A stretch of 64,000 nt of DNA from Vibrio artabrorum (GTDB taxonomy: Bacteria; Pseudomonadota; Gammaproteobacteria; Enterobacterales; Vibrionaceae). Positions within the stretch are counted from its first letter, which is position 1; each line of letters begins with the position of its first letter. The stretch lies in assembly GCF_024347295.1 (NCBI RefSeq), contig NZ_AP025458.1, forward strand, positions 310,001 through 374,000. Reading direction: 5' to 3'. A program made the position numbers and the translations under genes. The notes beneath the pieces are model-generated. The model did not search any database. It worked only from the letters and a program-made list of their open reading frames with translations, and was not told the origin of the DNA. Below are positions 58,697 through 64,000 of the stretch, in pieces.

Positions 58697-61276
58697 TCAC
58701 GCGCTAATCTCATCTTGACGAGCACGCCTTCTTTGGTTCATCGCTAAGCCAATTAAAATCAGTAGGGCAGGTAAGAATACCCACTCTTTCATTGGTCTTT
58801 CTGCGTCTTGGATAACGGATTTAATTTCCCAATCAAAGTCAATGCCAGCCGCTTCTGCCGGGCTACCGAACTCAACCATATCGACAATCATTTTGCCTTC
58901 AGATTTCGTCAGCATTAAGCCCATTGAAGCGATCCGGTCTTCACTTGTTATCGCAGAATCTTTAAATGGAAGGCGAACCGTTTTCTCAGAATAGTCACCT
59001 TCTAAGTTTTCGCCACCCACTCTTAACTCAAGAGATTGTCCCACAGATAGACCTTCTGTGATTTGAGCGATCTCAACTCCAGGTGAAAGAACTTTATCTG
59101 GATAGAGCATGTCCCACCAGAAACCTGGGCGGAAGAAAGAGAAAGTTAGCACTAACAACAGTACTGTTTCCCACCACTTGTTCTTGGTAAACCACCAACC
59201 TTGCGTTGCAGCGGCAAAGATCAGTACAGCCGTTACCGAAGAGAAGATTGTCAGTACTAGATGCCACCAAGAATCAATGCCCATCAAAAGTAGTTGGGTA
59301 TTGAAAATGAACATAAACGGTAATATCGCGGTCCGTATGTCGTAGGTAAATCCTTGAATACCCGTTCGAATAGGGTCTGACTTTGCAATCGCGGCGGCTG
59401 CGAATGCAGCCAAACCAACCGGAGGTGTATCATCGGCAAGAATACCGAAGTAGAACACGAATAGGTGAACCGCAATCAGTGGAATGATTAGGCCGTGCGC
59501 CGCACCTAAGGTCACAATTACCGGAGCCATCAAGGTCGATACAACGATGTAGTTTGCCGTTGTGGGTAAGCCCATCCCTAAGATCAAGCTGATGACCGCT
59601 GTAAACAGCAGCATAAGAATGATGCTGCCACCAGAGATAAACTCAACGAAGTCGGTCATGACTAAGCCGATGCCGGTCAGAGTTACCACGCCGACAACCG
59701 TACCTGCTGCGGCTGTCGCGACACCGATACCGATCATGTTGCGAGCACCTGCCACCAAGCTCTCTAATAAGTCAATGAACCCTGCTTTTGTTTGCTCTGC
59801 AAGATCGTCTGACTTGTTCATCAGAGTCATTAAAGGACGCTGTGTGGTCAAAATGAAGATCATAAATACAGTCGCCCAGAAGGCAGAAAGGCCTGGAGAG
59901 AAGCGTTCGACAGTCAGACACCAAACAAGAACCACGATAGGCAAGAGGAAGTGGAGGCCCGATTTAATCGTAGGGCCAGGATCCGGAACTTCCGTTAGCT
60001 CGGCATCGATATCCATGCCACCTTCCGCTGAATATTTTGCTGAAACACGGACCAAGGCAATATAGGCGATCAATAGAGCAGCCGTCACCATCGGTGTTGC
60101 GGCATCGCCAAAGACATCTTTTGTCCAACCGACACCGTAGTAAACCGCAGCACTGATCACACAGAGACCTAAAATGGTACCAGTGAAAGAGAGGAGGCTT
60201 TGTACGATAGTTGGTGTGTGACGGCGAGGTAAGCCAGTCATGCCTGCTTTACAGGCTTCTAAGTGAACAATGTAAATGAGAGCGACGTAAGAGATCAGGG
60301 CAGGCAGTAGTGCGGCTTTGATGACTTCTACATAAGAGATGCCCACATATTCAACCATCAAGAATGCAGCAGCCCCCATGATGGGTGGTGTTAATTGACC
60401 ATTGGTTGAAGCGGCAACTTCTACCGCCCCGGCTTTTTCACCTGAGAATCCGACTCTTTTCATCAAAGGAATGGTGAAAGTCCCGGTAGTGACCACGTTA
60501 GCGATCGATGAACCGGACACGAGACCAGAAAGGCCTGATGCGACAACGGCGGCTTTTGCTGGGCCGCCTTTCATATGACCAAGTAGAGAGAATGCAACCT
60601 TGATGAAGTAAGCACCCGCCCCCGCACGTTCTAGCATTGCACCAAACAGTACAAACAAGAATACGAATGACGTTGATACACCAAGTGCAACACCAAATAC
60701 ACCTTCAGTTGTTAGCCACAGATGCGACATTGCCTTGTTTAGGCTCGCACCTTTGTGGGCGATCACGTCGGGCATGTGTGGACCGCCAAAGGTGTAAAGT
60801 AGGAATACAGCTGCCACAACCATAAGAGGTGGACCTAAAGCGCGTCGTGTTGCTTCAAGCAGTAAAACCATACCGAATACCGCTGCAACAATATCGAATG
60901 TAGTGGGTGCGCCTGAACGGCCAGCAAGTTCTGTATAGAAAATATAGATATAAGAAGCTGAAAAACTGCCTACCAGCGCTAATATCCAGTCGACAGCAGG
61001 GATGCGATCCCTAGGCGAGTTCTTCATGGCTGGATAAGCGGTAAAGGCTAGGAAAATAGCAAAGGTAAGGTGAATCGCTCGAGCTTCAGTGTCATTTAAA
61101 ATAGCGAAGTTAAAAATGAACGGCAGCGGAGATGCATACCAAAGTTGGAACAGTGACCAACAGAGAGGCACAAACCATAAAATACGGCCTTGGATACCGT
61201 GAGGGCTACGCGCACCTGTGTCTGATTGTGCCACCATTTCTTGCACATCTGGAGACGGTGATGTTGTCTGCGTCAT
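58697..61276 (-). CDS. TAXI-type TRAP transporter fused permease (DctQM)
   Basis: This 859-residue integral membrane protein combines the small (Q) and large (M) TRAP permease subunits. The M part has SGLSGLVSGSSIANVVTTGTF, the STNGQLTPPIMGAAAFLM motif and a second half repeat (GMGLPTTANYIVV). The last 150 residues form an extra periplasmic domain, rich in charged residues and PDZ-like (SPAEAAGIDFDWEI), between the last two membrane segments, as in TRAP permeases with a DUF3394-type C-terminus. It uses the solute protein encoded upstream. Substrate unknown. Confidence 0.92.
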   Translation of the reverse strand: MTQTTSPSPDVQEMVAQSDTGARSPHGIQGRILWFVPLCWSLFQLWYASPLPFIFNFAILNDTEARAIHLTFAIFLAFTAYPAMKNSPRDRIPAVDWILALVGSFSASYIYIFYTELAGRSGAPTTFDIVAAVFGMVLLLEATRRALGPPLMVVAAVFLLYTFGGPHMPDVIAHKGASLNKAMSHLWLTTEGVFGVALGVSTSFVFLFVLFGAMLERAGAGAYFIKVAFSLLGHMKGGPAKAAVVASGLSGLVSGSSIANVVTTGTFTIPLMKRVGFSGEKAGAVEVAASTNGQLTPPIMGAAAFLMVEYVGISYVEVIKAALLPALISYVALIYIVHLEACKAGMTGLPRRHTPTIVQSLLSFTGTILGLCVISAAVYYGVGWTKDVFGDAATPMVTAALLIAYIALVRVSAKYSAEGGMDIDAELTEVPDPGPTIKSGLHFLLPIVVLVWCLTVERFSPGLSAFWATVFMIFILTTQRPLMTLMNKSDDLAEQTKAGFIDLLESLVAGARNMIGIGVATAAAGTVVGVVTLTGIGLVMTDFVEFISGGSIILMLLFTAVISLILGMGLPTTANYIVVSTLMAPVIVTLGAAHGLIIPLIAVHLFVFYFGILADDTPPVGLAAFAAAAIAKSDPIRTGIQGFTYDIRTAILPFMFIFNTQLLLMGIDSWWHLVLTIFSSVTAVLIFAAATQGWWFTKNKWWETVLLLVLTFSFFRPGFWWDMLYPDKVLSPGVEIAQITEGLSVGQSLELRVGGENLEGDYSEKTVRLPFKDSAITSEDRIASMGLMLTKSEGKMIVDMVEFGSPAEAAGIDFDWEIKSVIQDAERPMKEWVFLPALLILIGLAMNQRRRARQDEISA

Positions 61277-61477
61277 GTACTTTATCCTTAATATTGATGG
61301 TCTGCCTTTATAACGAACAACGAGACAATATTTATTCCTTATCCAGTGTCGTGAACTGACAGGGAATACATTTTTGTCCGCTTTGTCTTAGGCTTGATAC
61401 GAAGGTAAGTCCTCCAAATGGGAGAAACTTAAAGGTTTGCTCTTTTCACTTATATTGTTTTTATAAACGTGAAAAGC

Positions 61478-61506
61478 CAATAAGGAGGATGCCCCTCCTT
61501 ATTGGT
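61478..61506 (-). terminator. Hairpin between TRAP solute-binding and permease genes
   Basis: A perfect 12-bp stem CCAATAAGGAGG/CCTCCTTATTGG with a 5-base loop is followed on the minus strand by CTTTTC. It lies about 20 bases after the solute-binding gene stop. It would let most transcripts end there, giving more binding protein than permease. Confidence 0.75.
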
Positions 61507-61526
61507 TGAGTCGGCTTAAAGTAGAG

Positions 61527-62495
61527 TTACTTTAGAAGGCCGACTTCTTTGTAGTATTTTACTGCGCCAGGGTGAAGTGGGATCGAGATACCCGCTTTAA
61601 CCATGTCTTCTTTTTTCAGGTTTGCAAAGGCAGGATGTAGGCGTTTGAAGGTGGCAAAGTTTTCAAATACAGCCTTAGCAACGTTGTAGGCGACTTCATC
61701 AGAAACATCTGACGTTGTGACCATTGTTGCAGCTACACCGAAGCTGTTTACGTCAGCATCTGTGCCTCGGTACATACCAGCAGGTACTGTGGTGTAAGCG
61801 TAGTATGGGTTTTCAGCTACGATTTTGTCGATTTGTGGTCCGGTTGCTGAAACCAGTTTTGCATCACAAGACGTCGTTGCTTCTTTGATTGATCCATTCG
61901 GGTGGCCAACCATGTAGATGAATGCATCAATCTTGTTATCACAAAGTGCTTGTGAACGCTCAGAGCCTTTCAGTTCAGAAGCCAGTTTGAAGCTATCGTT
62001 AGTCCAACCCATTGCGTCCATGACAACGCCCATGGTTGCACGGTCACCTGAACCTGGGTTACCTATGTTGACACGTTTGCCGGCGAGGTCAGCAACATTG
62101 TTGATTCCAGAATCGGAACGAGCAATGATGTTGAACGGTTCTGTATGTAGAGAGAACATAGCGCGCAGCTTTTTGTACTCGCCCTGATCTTTGAACTTGC
62201 TTGTTCCGTTGTAGCCATGGTATTGCCAGTCCGATTGAACAATACCAAAATCAAGTTCACCAGCACGGATGGTGTTAACGTTGTAGATAGAACCGCCTGT
62301 CGACTCAACAGAACAGCGAATGTTATGGTCCTTACGGCCCTTGTTCACTAATTTACAAATGGCACCGCCAGTTGGGTAGTAAACACCCGTAACTGAACCG
62401 GTACCAATTGTGATGAACTCTTGAGCGTTAACAGCGCCAGCGCCCATTACAGCAGCTGCAATAGCACCAACTTTGATAAGTTTGGTAAATGCCAT
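61527..62495 (-). CDS. TAXI-family TRAP solute-binding protein
   Basis: This periplasmic protein of 322 residues has a signal peptide (about 1-24, LIKVGAIAAAVMGAGAVNA) and TAXI-family motifs GTGSVTGVYYPTGGAICKLV, TGGSIYNVNTIRAGELDFGIVQSD and GSGDRATM. It captures the substrate for the fused permease. TAXI proteins bind small acids such as glutamate or other carboxylates; the ligand here cannot be read. It is the first gene of the operon. Confidence 0.94.
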   Translation of the reverse strand: MAFTKLIKVGAIAAAVMGAGAVNAQEFITIGTGSVTGVYYPTGGAICKLVNKGRKDHNIRCSVESTGGSIYNVNTIRAGELDFGIVQSDWQYHGYNGTSKFKDQGEYKKLRAMFSLHTEPFNIIARSDSGINNVADLAGKRVNIGNPGSGDRATMGVVMDAMGWTNDSFKLASELKGSERSQALCDNKIDAFIYMVGHPNGSIKEATTSCDAKLVSATGPQIDKIVAENPYYAYTTVPAGMYRGTDADVNSFGVAATMVTTSDVSDEVAYNVAKAVFENFATFKRLHPAFANLKKEDMVKAGISIPLHPGAVKYYKEVGLLK

Positions 62496-62839
62496 GAATT
62501 TCCCTTCCTTTATTCATTATTAACCCTGAAACAAGTGTAGTTGTTTCTGGAGTTTCCTATTTGGAAACGGCACCTTTTTCAATCCATGTGATGAAAAAGT
62601 GGCTGGATAATAGCAAAATTTGGCAGGAAATTACTCAAATGTTAAAAAACATAGATAATAAATCTAGTGAGTGAGGCGGGGATATCGAGTCTGATTTGAT
62701 AGTTAATTGTTTTAAATCAACAGGTTGGACTGTGTGACCAGCAAAAGGAGAAGATATTTCAGTCTGTGATCTGGGTCACGAAGTGAATGATTGGCTCATG
62801 ACCCATTATTGTGATAAATGATTATGCAACCGTAAAAAA
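62496..62839. other. Intergenic region between TAXI gene and argR
   Basis: The 344 bases contain no gene. They should hold the TRAP operon promoter (minus strand) and the end of argR. A CRP-like site lies at 62765-62780. I see no clear argR terminator. Confidence 0.5.
62765..62780. promoter_or_regulatory. CRP-like site upstream of the TRAP operon
   Basis: TGTGA-TCTGGG-TCACG matches nine of ten conserved CRP bases. It lies about 270 bases upstream of the solute-binding gene. Catabolite control of an organic-acid transporter would make sense, but the promoter was not located. Confidence 0.5.
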
Positions 62840-63310
62840 TTACCCAGCGTATTCAAACAGTTCGCATACTGAATCGAACAATTGCTTAGTCGTTACTGTT
62901 AAGGTTGGGGTGATGAAGATGGTATCATCACCAGCGACGACGCCGAGTATGCCTTCCGACTTACCTAATGAGTCCAGTAAGCGAGCGATCAGTTGTGCCG
63001 CACCTGGTCCGGTATGTATGACAACCAAGGCATTATTGTGGTCAATATCTAACACTAACTCTCTTAGAGAACTAGAAACGGTTGGAACTCCTAGCTCAGC
63101 AGGCAGACAGTAAACCATCTCCATTTTGGCATTGCGTGTTCGAACAGCCCCAAATTTGGTTAACATACGCGAAACTTTAGACTGATTAATGCTCTCAAAA
63201 CCTTCGTGTTTTAGGGCATCAACAATTTCACCTTGTGAACCAAAACGTTCTTCTTTTAATAGCGATTTAAAAGCGCGAACTAAGTTGTCTTGTTTTTCTG
63301 TATTGCGCAT
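62840..63310 (-). CDS. argR: Arginine repressor ArgR
   Basis: ArgR is a hexameric DNA-binding protein that represses arginine biosynthesis with arginine as corepressor. The 156 residues equal the E. coli length. It has an N-terminal winged helix (residues 1-70; [26 protein letters not shown]) and a C-terminal arginine-binding domain with [14 protein letters not shown] and [10 protein letters not shown], whose paired Asp bind arginine. It is divergent from mdh, as in E. coli and other Vibrio. Confidence 0.97.
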   Translation of the reverse strand: MRNTEKQDNLVRAFKSLLKEERFGSQGEIVDALKHEGFESINQSKVSRMLTKFGAVRTRNAKMEMVYCLPAELGVPTVSSSLRELVLDIDHNNALVVIHTGPGAAQLIARLLDSLGKSEGILGVVAGDDTIFITPTLTVTTKQLFDSVCELFEYAG

Positions 63311-63312
63311 AT

Positions 63313-63364
63313 GTCATTCTTATTCATTAATAAAGATATCTGCATATTCTCGCATACATATTCA
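63313..63364. promoter_or_regulatory. Possible ARG boxes upstream of argR
   Basis: CGCATACATATTCA (63351-63364) matches 11 of 14 positions of TGCATAATTATTCA. The neighbouring TGCATATTCTCGCA (63341-63354) and GTCATTCTTATTCA (63313-63326) are weaker. ArgR autorepression is known in E. coli. The matches are in AT-rich DNA and may be partly chance. Confidence 0.4.
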
Positions 63365-63545
63365 ATTTTAGTCAAAGTATCCCATTAATTTGTTAGTTGT
63401 ATCACTGTAAATTTTTAATGGAATAATGTGTTATTTGTGATGACTTGTTTTGTTATTTCAGTTGATTATCGCCATAATACGAATTCGCTGTGTAGCACGA
63501 TTTTATTGACTTGCGCGAAGTCGCAAAGATAGCGTTAATTGATTG

Positions 63546-63562
63546 TAATCACTTTGTGATTA
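63546..63562. promoter_or_regulatory. Palindrome in the mdh promoter region
   Basis: TAATCAC-TTT-GTGATTA is a perfect 7+7 inverted repeat about 80 bases before mdh. It has a CRP-like GTGA half on the right, but the spacing is wrong for CRP. The binding protein is unknown. Confidence 0.45.
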
Positions 63563-63571
63563 TTATAGTTT

Positions 63572-63586
63572 TTTAATTTAAAGTTA
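63572..63586 (+). promoter_or_regulatory. Possible ArcA site at mdh
   Basis: TTTAATTTAAAGTTA agrees at 12 of 15 positions with the ArcA-P consensus GTTAATTAAATGTTA. mdh is repressed by ArcA in E. coli. The AT-rich setting lowers certainty. Confidence 0.4.
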
Positions 63587-63642
63587 GCTCAAAAATTACC
63601 CTACAAAGAACGTATAAGAAAAAGCCCTCAAGGAGAATAATA

Positions 63643-64000
63643 ATGAAAGTAGCTGTTATTGGTGCCGCTGGTGGCATCGGTCAAGCCCTAGCCCTATTAC
63701 TTAAGAATCGTCTACCTGCTGGTTCAGATCTTGCTCTTTATGACATTGCACCGGTAACACCGGGTGTTGCTGCCGATCTTAGCCATATTCCAACGCCTGT
63801 TTCGATCAAAGGTTATGCAGGTGAAGATCCAACACCGGCACTAGAAGGTGCGGATGTGGTGTTGATCTCTGCGGGTGTGGCGCGTAAACCGGGTATGGAT
63901 CGCGCTGATCTTTTCAATGTAAATGCTGGTATTGTTAAATCCCTTGCAGAAAAAATTGCAGTTGTATGTCCAAACGCTTGCGTAGGTATTATCACGAACC
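63643..64000 (+). CDS. mdh: Malate dehydrogenase, N-terminal part
   Basis: Malate dehydrogenase interconverts malate and oxaloacetate with NAD in the TCA cycle. The first 119 codons are present and the gene runs off the window. They begin [20 protein letters not shown] (NAD-binding loop) and include [15 protein letters not shown] and [15 protein letters not shown], which carries two substrate-binding Arg. AAGGAG stands eight bases before the ATG. Confidence 0.97.
   Translation, partial: MKVAVIGAAGGIGQALALLLKNRLPAGSDLALYDIAPVTPGVAADLSHIPTPVSIKGYAGEDPTPALEGADVVLISAGVARKPGMDRADLFNVNAGIVKSLAEKIAVVCPNACVGIITN

Larger units (their letters stand above)
63311..63642. other. argR-mdh divergent intergenic region
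   Basis: The 332 AT-rich bases carry the promoters of both genes. Possible ARG boxes lie near argR (63313-63364), and a palindrome (63546-63562) and ArcA-like site (63572-63586) lie near mdh. No gene is seen. Confidence 0.6.

Noticed and set aside
59562..60065. A 167-codon plus-strand frame opposite the TRAP permease gene
   Set aside because: It is a complement of a clear membrane-protein coding region, has no ribosome site and no recognisable motif.

Overview
The window is chromosomal DNA from a Vibrio species. The evidence is gene order: metH, lysC, a class V aminotransferase, pglL, uvrA, galU, qstR, ssb, csrD/mshH, the complete MSHA pilus locus, mreBCD, maf, rng, yhdP, a nitrilase gene and tldD follow each other as in Vibrio cholerae, and argR stands divergent to mdh. 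The species cannot be fixed by reading alone. Almost everything is core genome. The only mobile DNA seen is one decayed IS630-type transposase relic beside the rRNA operon.

Layout: 1-3840 is the distal part of an rRNA operon (tRNA-Ala 3' part, spacer with boxA, 23S, 5S, tRNA-Asp, tRNA-Trp, terminator). 3843-4515 is the IS630 relic. 4665-5945 is an NhaP-type antiporter (-). 6114-9791 is metH (+) behind tandem MetJ boxes. lysC (-) follows, led by a lysine riboswitch at about 11389-11555. An aminotransferase gene (+), pglL (-), uvrA (- , with a LexA box), galU (-) and qstR (-) come next, then ssb (+). 20495-38884 is the MSHA type IV pilus locus: an assembly block (csrD/mshH, mshI, J, K, L, M, N, E, G, F) and a pilin block (mshB, A, C, D, O, P, Q). 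39035-49925 is the morphogenesis and envelope block mreBCD-maf-rng-yhdP-nitrilase-tldD. 50032-58068 holds a PIN-PhoH gene (-), rapA (+), an atypical NRAMP-like transporter (-), rluA (+) and a 2-hydroxyacid dehydrogenase (+). 58155-62495 is a TAXI-type TRAP transporter operon with a universal stress protein (-). argR (-) and the start of mdh (+) close the window.

How the parts fit: several amino-acid genes carry readable control sites (MetJ boxes at metH, lysine riboswitch at lysC, possible ARG boxes at argR). The MSHA locus builds a surface pilus used for attachment. Its motor MshE has an N-terminal c-di-GMP-binding module, and CsrD at the head of the locus has degenerate GGDEF/EAL domains. 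PglL could glycosylate a pilin-like substrate, but nothing in the sequence proves the link.

I found no CRISPR array, prophage, toxin-antitoxin or recognisable defence system, and no clearly new multigene system. The most useful oddities are small: a triplicated 21-bp unit at the catalytic motif of Maf, a nine-G run early in mshQ, a 9-bp repeat in mshL, an NRAMP-like protein without the usual metal-binding motifs, a Usp without the usual ATP-binding glycines, and intercistronic hairpins in the TRAP operon.
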